Source: JANXQG01 sp963775975 (GTDB lineage: Bacteria; Planctomycetota; Planctomycetia; Pirellulales; Thermoguttaceae). From it: a stretch of 64,000 nucleotides of DNA. Every line of letters begins with the position of its first letter. The stretch's first letter is position 1. Position numbers and translations under genes: made by a program. The stretch covers positions 2,790,001-2,854,000 of the forward strand of contig CAVZKX010000002.1 in the NCBI GenBank assembly GCA_963775975.1, given 5' to 3'. The notes under the pieces were generated by a model that was not told where the DNA came from, searched no databases, and was given only the letters and a program-made list of their open reading frames with translations. Positions 35,362 to 44,746 of the stretch are shown here, one piece after another.

Positions 35362-36385
35362 GACCTCCGCGAGCTGCCGCGCCTTTACCGATGCCCCGAG
35401 ATTCCCAGCGCCACAGCCGAACGTCCAATACTCGGCGCGCAGTAGTTGGGATCAACGCCAAAACGTCTGGCCGGGGCATATCGTAGTAGATAGCGTCGGC
35501 GCGTGTTTGCTTCTTTGGCGTGCAAGCAGCCGGAACGAGATGAACACTGGACGACCTCTCTACGGCGAGCAGAATTTCTTCCATGCGTTGCCGATAGGTG
35601 TGCCGTGTAATGGCCTCTTCTCGTCCAACCGATCCGATGCGCTCGCGCGCCTCCTCTCGCGCTAGGTAGTAGTTGAGTTTGTCAAGCAAATCTTCGGCGC
35701 AGTCATACGTCTCAAAATGGACGCCGGATCGGAACAATTCCTCTTGACCGTTGTCGTGCAGCGAATTTGTCAGGAGCATTGATCCGCATGCGAGTGCCTC
35801 GAATACCCGCATATTCAAATCGTCCCGGACGCTACGATTAAAAACGACCCGCGACACGGAGTACTTCTTTGCCATTTCCTCGAAATAGCACTGGCCGATG
35901 AAGTGCTGAGGATAACGCCGGCTGATTAACTCCAATAATTCGGTCCTAATGCCGGGGAGCATGTTGCCGACGAAGCACACGTCATATTGTTTGGGCGTTT
36001 CGTGCTTACGGTGAATATCAGGATCGCATGCCAGCGGCAACCACTTGGCATCGCAGATGTTTTCGTTTTGAAACAGCAATGCCGCATCCCGCTGGGCGGC
36101 AAATACGAAGTCAAAACGCCGAGCGCTGCTGCGGTACGATTCCAGATTCATGTGCGTGTCGATCATCCACCACGCCGACGGTCTAAGACCGTCCGGAAGT
36201 TCGTAGTTCAGCCCATCATCGATGCGCAAATAAAGATCGAATTCTTGTGGCGCAACCGTGCCGATTTCGGATGGCCTGACATGTCGTATATCCGCCAATC
36301 CGTCCAAGGCTCTCTTGCAATATGAGCCGGTCGTTTCAGGCCTTATCTGATCGTCATAAATAAGTGCAACGCGCATATTCGACAT
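35285..36385 (-). CDS. CgeB-like glycosyltransferase (N-terminal part of the fused protein, frameshifted)
   Basis: The frame is coding from 36385 to about 35421. It has VALIYDDQIRPETTGSYCKR, a DUF3880-like N-terminal half, then YDVCFVGNMLPGIRTELLEL and the CgeB/GT1-like C-terminal signature RVFEALACGSMLLTNS and EELFRSGVHFETY. It then runs into the methyltransferase start RRVLDVG-CGAGN; the extra base makes it read RRVLDVRLWRW and random residues follow. ATG 36385 or 36376 could be the start. It begins 13 bases after the upstream glycosyltransferase gene ends, so all are one operon. Confidence 0.75.
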   Translation of the reverse strand: MSNMRVALIYDDQIRPETTGSYCKRALDGLADIRHVRPSEIGTVAPQEFDLYLRIDDGLNYELPDGLRPSAWWMIDTHMNLESYRSSARRFDFVFAAQRDAALLFQNENICDAKWLPLACDPDIHRKHETPKQYDVCFVGNMLPGIRTELLELISRRYPQHFIGQCYFEEMAKKYSVSRVVFNRSVRDDLNMRVFEALACGSMLLTNSLHDNGQEELFRSGVHFETYDCAEDLLDKLNYYLAREEARERIGSVGREEAITRHTYRQRMEEILLAVERSSSVHLVPAACTPKKQTRADAIYYDMPRPDVLALIPTTARRVLDVRLWRWESRGIGKGAAARGGRGHRIRSRGCRRCSRQTRSCHHRRH

Positions 36386-36398
36386 TTGCTTGGGAACG

Positions 36399-38690
36399 TT
36401 AGTTACCAGTCACCCGGACCTCGCCTTTCTTCCGCAAGAGCGGTCGGTATTGGCGTTCGACTACCGTGTTCCACGTAAAATCTGCCTCAAAGCGTCTTCT
36501 CCCCGCTTCGCCCATGTGTGTCCGCAGGTTCCTATCATCCAGCAGCCGCTCGATTTTGGACGCTAGATCGTGCGCGTTGCCCGGTTCGAAAAGCAATCCC
36601 GTCAAGCCATCCGTGACGGTGTAAGGCAGTCCTCCTATCCGGCTGGCGATCACTGGGCGGCCCGCCGCCATTGCCTCCACCGTCGTGCGACCAAGGCCCT
36701 CTTGGGCGATCGTGGGCATTACTAGAATATCAGCTTCCTGTATGACTCGTGGGACGTCGGCCTGCGACTGCCAGCCAATCAAGCGGGTGAACTCGTCGAC
36801 AGGCCCGATCGGGTCGCCCGTCGCAAGCAACTCAAAATCCTGGCGCTTGCTCCAGAGAAGTGAACATGCATCGTGCAAGATGTGGAAGCCCTTGATCAAC
36901 TCGGAAACTACGCCTGCCATCAGGAGCTTTTTCCGGGACTGATCGCCAGCAGGTTTTTCAGGCGGAGGCCAAGGGAACCGAGAAGGATCCATGCCCCACG
37001 TTACAACCTCAACGCGATCGGCATATGGGCGAAACATTTCGGCGACCAAGGGATTTAGCGCAAGCACGGCTGTGGCCCTGTCAATTGCGCGATAAAGCGC
37101 CGTCCGATACTCTGCGGTTCCGACGCCGCTAAGAGTTCTCTCCCATCGGTGCAGGCCGCCGGATTGTGCCGAACGGGCTTCCAGGCAGCTATTGCAAGCG
37201 TCCGGCGCGGCCAACTGGTGTTTCGGACATTGTTGTACGCTGCCGCTGGGACTGACGAGCAACCGCAAATTGTTGAGGGGACACAGGCACTCCATTGCCT
37301 GAAAACGCAAAAAGTAGGGATAGTCGCGAACCGCGTCGGCCAAATGCGGCTTGAAGTTCCAGCAGTCGGTGATGATAACCCAATCTGGGTTGAATCGCTC
37401 GACGGCCCGTCGGAACACGTCCTTTATTTCGGCAATCGACTCCGGTGAAGCAAGAGGTTCCGAACGAATCGGGAGCGGACATTTGACATTTCCAACGAGT
37501 CCGACTTCATCCTTGTAATAATAATGTCGCACTTCGTAACCCGCGCGCTGTAGAGCCTGGACTAATTCCACCGTGTGGACAATGCCGCCGCCCATGGACG
37601 GCCAATTGAACAGGAAACTTAGAATAGCCACTTTTCCAGCGGTGTCTTGGCGCGGAATCGGATTTGCATTTTTGATATGGCAAGTCGCCGAAGATGACTG
37701 ATAATCGGCGTCGGCACAAAGTAATTCCAGGTTCTCGCGCGCCATTGCCAGCGAACTATCAATTGATATGGCCGCCTGGAAACCGGCAATGGCGTCGTCA
37801 ATGTCGCCAGCGGCAGCCGAAATTGCAGCCAGATCATTGTGAATCATTGCTTTTTGCCGCTCGCTCGATATTGAGGCGTCCAGTTGACGATATCGCTCCC
37901 GCGCCGAGTCCAATTGCCCGTGCAAAGCAAGGTCCACGGCTTCTTGATACGATTCTTGCTCATTGAGGCAAATCGATGACGGTTGGGAGGCCGCCTCGCG
38001 GCCGCCGACACCAGCTGCGACAGTTGTCGGCGCTGCCATTGGAATCGAGCGAGTGCCTGGGGAATGTCGAATAGTTTCCGAATTGTCTGGCGACAACGTC
38101 TCCGCTCCTTGTTCCTGGCGAGTTCGTGAGCGCAAATCTGAAAGGCTGCGAGCTTCGACCGGAAGTCCGCCGGTGTCGGCCCGATACCAATGATACACGT
38201 AGACTCCCTCCATGAGATACACGCTTACGCCTTTGGCGGCTGCGGTTCGGTGCAAATCCGTATCTACACCAAGGAATCCGTCGGTAAAGCCGCCCAGGAG
38301 CTTCCACGTCGTTTTTGAAAGCAGGATCACGACACCACTCATATAGCCATCGGCGGCAATTATGGTTCGTAGCTTGACGCCGAAATCCCGCAGGATTCTC
38401 TCCCCCACCGAACGATGGTATTCCATCGAATGGTTGTTGGGGTCGACGCCTGGCGCGATTTGCCACGGCGATCCGACTCGATTGGTTTTCGCCGTCAAAA
38501 CGGCCGCTTCGTCCAACTTCTTCGTAATCGCTTCCAGTTGAGGATACCACTCACGAGTTGTAAAACACGCATCGTGATCGATGAAACATGCCCAATCGTC
38601 GTCACGGAGACGTTCCACCTGCTGGTTATATGCGTAGCCCAGATTTGTGCCACGTTCGCTCGGGCAATAGGGAATCATCGTAACTATCAT
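36399..38690 (-). CDS. Bifunctional GT2 / GT4-type glycosyltransferase with TPR linker
   Basis: The protein has 763 residues. The N-terminal GT-A part has WACFIDHDACFTTREWYPQL (DxD-like DHD) and GGFTDGFLGVDTDLHRTAAA. A short TPR-like linker (AMIHNDLAAISAAAGDIDDA) follows near residue 270. The C-terminal GT-B half starts VAILSFLFNWPSMGGGIVHT and ends with the GT4 donor signature ADILVMPTIAQEGLGRTTVEAMAAGRPVI. A cluster of Cys (ECLCPLNNL, CPKHQ, CNSCLEA) in the middle may bind metal. It is the promoter-proximal glycosyltransferase of the leftward cluster. There is no signal peptide. Confidence 0.8.
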   Translation of the reverse strand: MIVTMIPYCPSERGTNLGYAYNQQVERLRDDDWACFIDHDACFTTREWYPQLEAITKKLDEAAVLTAKTNRVGSPWQIAPGVDPNNHSMEYHRSVGERILRDFGVKLRTIIAADGYMSGVVILLSKTTWKLLGGFTDGFLGVDTDLHRTAAAKGVSVYLMEGVYVYHWYRADTGGLPVEARSLSDLRSRTRQEQGAETLSPDNSETIRHSPGTRSIPMAAPTTVAAGVGGREAASQPSSICLNEQESYQEAVDLALHGQLDSARERYRQLDASISSERQKAMIHNDLAAISAAAGDIDDAIAGFQAAISIDSSLAMARENLELLCADADYQSSSATCHIKNANPIPRQDTAGKVAILSFLFNWPSMGGGIVHTVELVQALQRAGYEVRHYYYKDEVGLVGNVKCPLPIRSEPLASPESIAEIKDVFRRAVERFNPDWVIITDCWNFKPHLADAVRDYPYFLRFQAMECLCPLNNLRLLVSPSGSVQQCPKHQLAAPDACNSCLEARSAQSGGLHRWERTLSGVGTAEYRTALYRAIDRATAVLALNPLVAEMFRPYADRVEVVTWGMDPSRFPWPPPEKPAGDQSRKKLLMAGVVSELIKGFHILHDACSLLWSKRQDFELLATGDPIGPVDEFTRLIGWQSQADVPRVIQEADILVMPTIAQEGLGRTTVEAMAAGRPVIASRIGGLPYTVTDGLTGLLFEPGNAHDLASKIERLLDDRNLRTHMGEAGRRRFEADFTWNTVVERQYRPLLRKKGEVRVTGN

Positions 38691-38904
38691 GCTTATGCTC
38701 GTCCGACTACAGCGCTAGCGCTGATTTCGCGGTTTCTCGCAATTGGGAGAATGGTTTTCACCCGCGGCGCTTTCTTATAACGCAAATTGATCTCGCGACA
38801 AATCTATGACGATATGGACGGCTTGGATCGCCGAACAATTCGTTGGCCGGAGTCATAGGCCGTAGGCCTCATGCTGACAAGCGCAGACTCGTGTTGACTC
38901 AGCG

Positions 38905-39282
38905 CTATGTCCGAGAATCGTCCTCAACACGCGGCGCTAAGGCATTTCGCATCGTTTCTAAGGCAAGCCGAACACACCACTTTTTCTCATGGGGTACACC
39001 GCCCAGTGCATTGCATACCTGCTCTTCCGTGATTTTCAGACACTCCTTTACCGTAAGGCCGTTGACCATTTCTGTCAACGCAGAGCCAGCGGCAATCGCA
39101 GGACCGCAGCCGAAAGTACGATAACGAACCTCCTGGATACGCGCGTTAGCTATTCGAAAGCTCAAGCACATAAACGGGGGGTGACCCAGGGCGCCGATCG
39201 CCGCCTCGGCGTCGTTTTGCTCGATCCAGCCGACGTTTCTCGGACGATCTATGTGGTCCATTACGATGTCTGAGTACGGCAT
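38905..39282 (-). CDS. IscU/NifU-like Fe-S scaffold protein lacking the first cysteine
   Basis: The protein has 125 residues and follows the IscU/NifU N-terminal fold throughout: MPYSDIVMDHIDRPRNVG, RTFGCGPAIAAGSALTEMV, LGGVPHEKKWCVRLALETM. Of the three cluster-binding Cys, the second (FGCG) and third (KWC) are present, but the usual CGD motif is replaced by GHPPFMCL. GGAG lies seven bases before the ATG. It may be a regulatory or substrate-delivery relative rather than a classical scaffold. It lies 215 bases upstream of the glycosyltransferase cluster in the same orientation; no cysteine desulfurase gene is near. Confidence 0.8.
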   Translation of the reverse strand: MPYSDIVMDHIDRPRNVGWIEQNDAEAAIGALGHPPFMCLSFRIANARIQEVRYRTFGCGPAIAAGSALTEMVNGLTVKECLKITEEQVCNALGGVPHEKKWCVRLALETMRNALAPRVEDDSRT

Positions 39283-39897
39283 GAGGTGCTCCGCTAGCGT
39301 TTGCAGTTCGGCGCGTGGCTCTATTCATATTGAACTTTCTCGGCGCAAAACGCAAGCAGGCGCACGTTGCTGGGGAACGAAGATTGAAGGATTGCGATAG
39401 CCGGCCAGGTTAGCGTAGTGTTAAGCCGGTTTTTTGAGGCATGAGTTGCAGCTAGTCGCGTGCCATGCGCGGCGATGGCAGCGCATTTATCCATTAGTCC
39501 GATCACGGGACCTTCGCGTTTTGCCTATTTCCTCGCTCTGAGAGACTTGACCACAATCGACACACGCGCTTTTTTCACCGTAGATCAAGGTAACGTGAAG
39601 TTACCTAAAAGGATTGTGCGATTGCTTGACCTTTCGACCCTCATCGAGGCGTGCGGCTGGAAGTCTGCGGCCGGCACCGTTTTCGCATGACCAACCTTGG
39701 AGGCCGTCGGCATGGACCAAAGTAAATTCGGTTTTCCGTTGCTTGCCGGTTTTGGTTGTCGCCCGTAGAATGATTCCGAGTATCGACGCGCTGCCTTGCG
39801 GTTCAGTGGTATGGTGGAGGACAGCGAGGTCGAACTTGCTCTTCTGGTGTTGATTGTGTCGTTCTTAAAGAAAGTGCTCCACAGGGAGGAACTTGAC
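39283..39897. other. Gap between the divergent IscU-like and RHS genes
   Basis: No supported gene is present. It holds palindrome copy D (39586-39608) and presumably the promoters of both divergent genes. The RHS frame opens upstream at 39796, but a GGGAGG at 39884-39889 marks ATG 39898 as the real start. Confidence 0.45.
39586..39608 (+). repeat. 23-nt dispersed palindrome, copy D
   Basis: CAAGGTAA-CGTGAAG-TTACCTAA, with perfect AGGTAA/TTACCT arms. It lies about 290 bases upstream of the RHS gene. Confidence 0.75.
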
Positions 39898-42800
39898 ATG
39901 ATATGGGTAACGCCCCAGCCGGAATGCCAGCAGAACGATGATAATTCGGATGATTCTGCCAATTATGGCCCGGTGCAGACTTGCTGTGTGCCGCTTCAAC
40001 AGCCGGGCGCGTGCAACGGCGGTGGGTGCGGGGCGCCTCCGCCTGGGCAAGATCCCCCCGAGAACCCGTGCGGCTGCGGAAATCAGCAGGTCGATGCCAA
40101 CGAGCTAACCGATCAGGAAGATTGCGATGCGCTAATTACTTCCTATTGTCAGCGGAACTCGCCGGTGGGCGAAGGAGTTTTTGGCGACGGGGGTGTGCTG
40201 GAGCAAGGGATCAAAGCAGCGGGCGTTGCCGCGCGCCGGCCATCGTCCATTCCCGGCGTTTCGCAGGCCAATTCCCAGGAGGTCGCACTCGGCAGCGGCA
40301 ATCTAATGCTCAGGCTGCGTCTGCCGGGTTCGGGAACATATGACCCCTCGCCGGTGCATACTTACAATAGCCGCGACGCTGGAAGCGGCTCGAACTTTGG
40401 CGCGGGCTGGTCGGGCCGCTACGCCGAGACGTTGGAGGTGGACACGTTCCACCTGTCCGACGGCGCATTGGTCGTCACGGGCGAAGGCGCCCAGTTGTTC
40501 TACTCGAATCCCGACTCAGGCGACCTATTCACGCCGATTAACGGCAGCCATAAGTCGTTGGCCGCCGCCGGCGGAATTATCCTGATAACCCAAACGGACG
40601 GGTTCCAGAAGATCTTCAAACACTATGACGGAGACCCTTCAACTCTCTATCGCTTATGGCGGATGATCAACCCGAAAGGGGCAACTTGGACGTTGGATTA
40701 CGACTCCAGCAACCGCCTGTCGAGCATCACCAACCCGTTCAATCTCCGTACGACGTACATCTACGGCGGCGCGGCGAACCGTCTGCTGCGGATTGTGGAC
40801 GGCAACAATCGGATTACCACGTTCACGGCCGATGTCAGCGGTCGGGTGACCTCCGTCCTCACGCCCGAGCTTTGCCAGACGCAGTTAGTGTATGATGGGT
40901 CCAATAATCTAATAGCTAAGATCAGCCCCAGCGGCGCGCGGACGACGTATTCTTATGCGCCGGGGTTCCCGGCCGGTGTGATTTCACAAATCCAAATGCC
41001 CGACGGCACGCGTACGACCTATACTGTCAACGGCGGTGGTGTGCCGGGTCGCATCAGCACGACGACGACTCTCAACGCCGCAGGCAACCGGACGACACTG
41101 ATTTACGACGGCGTGACGTATGGGAACGGCGCATTGCTGGCGGCCCAAATCGACGCGCTAGGCAATCGTACGAGCTTTACTTGGGATCCCAGCACTTACA
41201 ACTTGTTGGTTGTGGAGGACCCGCGCGGCAACCGCACGACCTACGTCTACCAGGGCATGGACGACAACACCACGCGGCTGAGGGCGATCTGCTATCCAGA
41301 CGGCGGCCGCTACACCTACGTGATGGATACCAGCAAGGGATTGATGCTGGCCCTGGTGGACCAGCGCAACCATCGCTCGACGCTGGTTTGGAACGCGGTA
41401 ACGGGCAGTCGTGACGCGGTGGTGGATGCATTGAATCGGCGAACGACCTACGCCTACAACAGCCGCGGCCAGATCGCGGCCATCGTCAATCGCGTGGGAC
41501 AGCGGACGACCACCGTGTTTGATTCGCAGGGGCGGCCGCTGGCTACGGTCGATCCGCTGTTGAACCGGACGACCTATGGCTACAACGCGTACAGCCGACC
41601 GCTGTTCGTGGTGAATCCGCTGGGACAGCGGACGACCTATCTTCGCGACGCGATGAACCGTCTCACGGTCTTTATCGACGCCAACGGCCACCGCACGAGT
41701 TACGCCTACGACGCCGAGTGTCGCTTGCAGAAGATTACCGATCCGCGGAAAGGCGTGACCACCTTTCTGTACGACGTGATGGACCGACAGACGGCGATGA
41801 TCGATCCGCTGGGGGCGCGGACCTCGTATGTCTATGATCTGGTCGGCAACCGCATCGTCACGATCAATCCCTTGAAAGAGCGGACAACGTCAGTGTACGA
41901 CGCGGTCGGGCGGAGGATCGCCAGCATTGATCCACTGAAGAACCGGACCACGTTCGGTTATGATCCTGCCAGTAACCAAAATCACGTAGTCGATCCGCTG
42001 AAACACATCTCGACGACGGTTTACGACGCCTTCAACCGGCCGGTGGCAGTAGTCAATCCGTTGAACCTGCGCACAAGTTTTAACTACGACTTGGCCGGAA
42101 ATCTCAAGTCCCACCGCAACCCGCTCAATCAGGCTACGACCTATCTTTATGATGTCCGCAACAACAGGACCGTGGCGATCGATCCGCTCGGACGGCGGAC
42201 GACAATCGTTTACGATGCTGCGGCCCGGCCAGTGGCCGTAATCAACGCGGCCGGCAACCGTACGACGACGATCTATGATGCCGACGGGCGGGTAAAGGGC
42301 AGCATCGATCCGCAGTTGGCCCGAACGACCGTCCTCTTCGACGCAGCCAGTCGAAACATTGCCACGATCAACGCCCGGAATTACCGCACGACGATGCAGT
42401 ACGACCCGGTCGCCAAAGTTCTCGCGACGTGGGACGCCTTGAGCGGGCGGACGACGATGGCCTATGACCCGGCCAACAATCGTATTCGTGTGCAGGATGC
42501 CACGGGGGCAATCTCCACCACGGTCTACGACCTTCGCAGCAGCGTCATCGGCCAAGTTGACTCGCTGCTGGCGCGGACGACATTCGTCTACGACGCGGCC
42601 AGGCAGCGGATCGCGCTCGTCAACCCGTTGGGCAACCGCTGGACGACGGTCTACGATCTGGCCGGCCGAGCTTTGGCAGAGATGAATCCGCTCCTCAATC
42701 GCACGACGTACGGCTACGACGCGGCCAGCCGCTTGGTACAAGTTAAGGATGCGCTGGGCCATCTTACTACATCGATCTATGACGCAGCCAATCGGTTAGT

Positions 42801-44664
42801 GGCGACCCGTGACGCGATGAGCTTCCGCACCACGCAGGTCTATGACGCCGCCTCGCGGGTGATAGCCCTGGTGGACGCTAATAGCCACCATACCACCTTC
42901 CAATTCGATGCAGCTGGACAAAACACGGCCATCAAGGATGCCCTGTTTCGGCCAACGACGTTCACCTACACAACCACGGGCCAGAGGGCAGCGCGATGGG
43001 ATGCCCGGTTGAATCGCACCACCTACACCTATGACCGGGACGACCGCGTCACTGGCCGGCGCTATTCTGACAGCACGCGGGCCACCTTCAGCTATGATAG
43101 CGTGGGCAACCGCACTCTCATGGCGGACGTAAGCGGGCGGACGACATCGACCTTCGACGCCTTGAACCGGCTTGCCAGCATCGTCAATCCAGGCGCCAAC
43201 AGGATCACCTATAGTTACACGCCCATTGGGCTACGCGCCGGGATGCGCGATCCGGACGGCGGGAGGACAACCTACGCCTATGACGCTGCGGGGCGGATGA
43301 TGTACCTGGTGAATCCCCTGAACGAGCAGACCAGCTTCACTTACGATGCGGCCGGACAGATGCTCATGCAGCATGTGTCGCATCAAACGGCGGCAAGTTA
43401 CAGCTACGATAACGCCGGGCAGCTAAAGCTGCTGTCCAACGGCAGTATATCGCGCTACTCCTACACCTACGACAAGGTGGGCAACCGGGTGAGCGTCGTC
43501 CAACTCGATGGCACGGGGACCACCTGGACGTACGATGCCAACTACCGGCTCATCAACGAGATCTGCACGACGCTGACGGCGGTCGGCACGATCACTTATT
43601 ATATCCACGACGTCACGCACACTTATGACCCGGTAGGCAACCGGCTGGTGCAGAACTCGCTCGTACCACTAACGACGTTCACCTACGATCAACAACTGAC
43701 GACTTTCACCTACGATGCGGCCAACCAACTTGCCACGAGCCAGGACTCCTCCACCGGTCCAACAACGTACACCTATGACGCCACGGGCAACCTGGCTTTA
43801 CAGAACACTTCGGGGTTACTGACGACTTACACCTGGGACATCGAGAATCGGCTGACGAAACTCTGGCTGCCGTCCAGCGTGGTCAACACGATGATCTACA
43901 ACGCGGATGGTCTGCGCATGGCGAAGACCGATTCCACTGGCAGCCAGAACTTCGTCTGGGACCTGCAGAACTTGTTGCTAATCAAGGACACCTCCAACGT
44001 CACTCAGGCGTTATTCACCTTGGAGCCCGATGCCTATGGCAGCCTCATCAGCCAGTGGAATACTAACAACGGTTCGCGGTTTTATCACTTCGACGGCCTC
44101 GGCTCGACAACGGGTATCACAGATGACACGGGATCCGTCTCAGATATTTACAAGTACTTAGCATATGGCGCCGTCAGCGTGGCCACCATAAATCAGACCG
44201 TCAACCCATTCCAGTGGGTCGGAAAGCTCGGATACTTCCTCGACAGCGACCCGGTACAATACTATGTCAGGGCAAGGAATTACGACCCGATGTTGGCTAG
44301 GTGGTTAAGTCAGGATCCAATCGGCTTCTCGGCGGAAGACGCAAATCTCTATCGCTATGTCGTAAATGGCCCGACGACTGCGGGCGATCCGAGTGGTCTG
44401 ATGGTGAGAACGTTTACATTCAACGCGACTGGCAACTGTCGTACAGGCGGAAAAATCACGGCGAGCTACAAAATTCCGTTTATCTGCGTCGGCCCAGTCC
44501 CGCCTTGTAAAATCGCTGATTTTGGGACTATTAACCAAGGATGCGGAAAATTGTGCTGTAAGAGTGCCATGACTGGTTGGGGAGGGTCAAGCCTCTTGGT
44601 GGGCGCATGTGTATTGACTTGCTTTCCCCCAGTAGCCTTCGTTTTTGGATGGACATGCGCGTAG
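39898..44664 (+). CDS. RHS/YD-repeat polymorphic toxin-type protein
   Basis: The protein has 1588 residues. GGAGG eight bases upstream decides the start. The N-terminal 90 residues are Cys/Pro/Gly-rich (CNGGGCGAPPPGQDPPENPC) without a signal peptide. From about residue 135 there is an RHS shell (EVALGSGNLMLRLRLPG), then about 27 consecutive exact 21-residue YD repeats of the form RTT.-.YDA..R-....DPL, then the core-associated region ending ARNYDPMLARWLSQDPIGF and DPSGLM. After DPSGLM the variable tip is 85 residues with nine Cys and a hydrophobic end (SSLLVGACVLTCFPPVAFVF). The tip matches no toxin fold I know. Export is unexplained: no VgrG, T6SS or PAAR gene is near. Confidence 0.85.
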   Translation: MIWVTPQPECQQNDDNSDDSANYGPVQTCCVPLQQPGACNGGGCGAPPPGQDPPENPCGCGNQQVDANELTDQEDCDALITSYCQRNSPVGEGVFGDGGVLEQGIKAAGVAARRPSSIPGVSQANSQEVALGSGNLMLRLRLPGSGTYDPSPVHTYNSRDAGSGSNFGAGWSGRYAETLEVDTFHLSDGALVVTGEGAQLFYSNPDSGDLFTPINGSHKSLAAAGGIILITQTDGFQKIFKHYDGDPSTLYRLWRMINPKGATWTLDYDSSNRLSSITNPFNLRTTYIYGGAANRLLRIVDGNNRITTFTADVSGRVTSVLTPELCQTQLVYDGSNNLIAKISPSGARTTYSYAPGFPAGVISQIQMPDGTRTTYTVNGGGVPGRISTTTTLNAAGNRTTLIYDGVTYGNGALLAAQIDALGNRTSFTWDPSTYNLLVVEDPRGNRTTYVYQGMDDNTTRLRAICYPDGGRYTYVMDTSKGLMLALVDQRNHRSTLVWNAVTGSRDAVVDALNRRTTYAYNSRGQIAAIVNRVGQRTTTVFDSQGRPLATVDPLLNRTTYGYNAYSRPLFVVNPLGQRTTYLRDAMNRLTVFIDANGHRTSYAYDAECRLQKITDPRKGVTTFLYDVMDRQTAMIDPLGARTSYVYDLVGNRIVTINPLKERTTSVYDAVGRRIASIDPLKNRTTFGYDPASNQNHVVDPLKHISTTVYDAFNRPVAVVNPLNLRTSFNYDLAGNLKSHRNPLNQATTYLYDVRNNRTVAIDPLGRRTTIVYDAAARPVAVINAAGNRTTTIYDADGRVKGSIDPQLARTTVLFDAASRNIATINARNYRTTMQYDPVAKVLATWDALSGRTTMAYDPANNRIRVQDATGAISTTVYDLRSSVIGQVDSLLARTTFVYDAARQRIALVNPLGNRWTTVYDLAGRALAEMNPLLNRTTYGYDAASRLVQVKDALGHLTTSIYDAANRLVATRDAMSFRTTQVYDAASRVIALVDANSHHTTFQFDAAGQNTAIKDALFRPTTFTYTTTGQRAARWDARLNRTTYTYDRDDRVTGRRYSDSTRATFSYDSVGNRTLMADVSGRTTSTFDALNRLASIVNPGANRITYSYTPIGLRAGMRDPDGGRTTYAYDAAGRMMYLVNPLNEQTSFTYDAAGQMLMQHVSHQTAASYSYDNAGQLKLLSNGSISRYSYTYDKVGNRVSVVQLDGTGTTWTYDANYRLINEICTTLTAVGTITYYIHDVTHTYDPVGNRLVQNSLVPLTTFTYDQQLTTFTYDAANQLATSQDSSTGPTTYTYDATGNLALQNTSGLLTTYTWDIENRLTKLWLPSSVVNTMIYNADGLRMAKTDSTGSQNFVWDLQNLLLIKDTSNVTQALFTLEPDAYGSLISQWNTNNGSRFYHFDGLGSTTGITDDTGSVSDIYKYLAYGAVSVATINQTVNPFQWVGKLGYFLDSDPVQYYVRARNYDPMLARWLSQDPIGFSAEDANLYRYVVNGPTTAGDPSGLMVRTFTFNATGNCRTGGKITASYKIPFICVGPVPPCKIADFGTINQGCGKLCCKSAMTGWGGSSLLVGACVLTCFPPVAFVFGWTCA

Positions 44665-44746
44665 TAGTCGGTCTATCTCACAGTAATGGGACTTTGGTGT
44701 GCTGTCGATGTCACGGTGGCAGGTAGTTTACGCAGGAGACCCACGG

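Noticed and set aside
41158..42762. Long minus-strand ORFs inside the RHS gene
   Set aside because: They follow the 63-nt repeat period of the RHS gene and are antisense shadows of the repeats.
39898..44664. Tandem DNA repeat or CRISPR-like array inside the RHS gene
   Set aside because: The periodicity is at protein level, with heavily diverged codons and no conserved DNA repeat or spacers. No CRISPR array was seen anywhere in the window.
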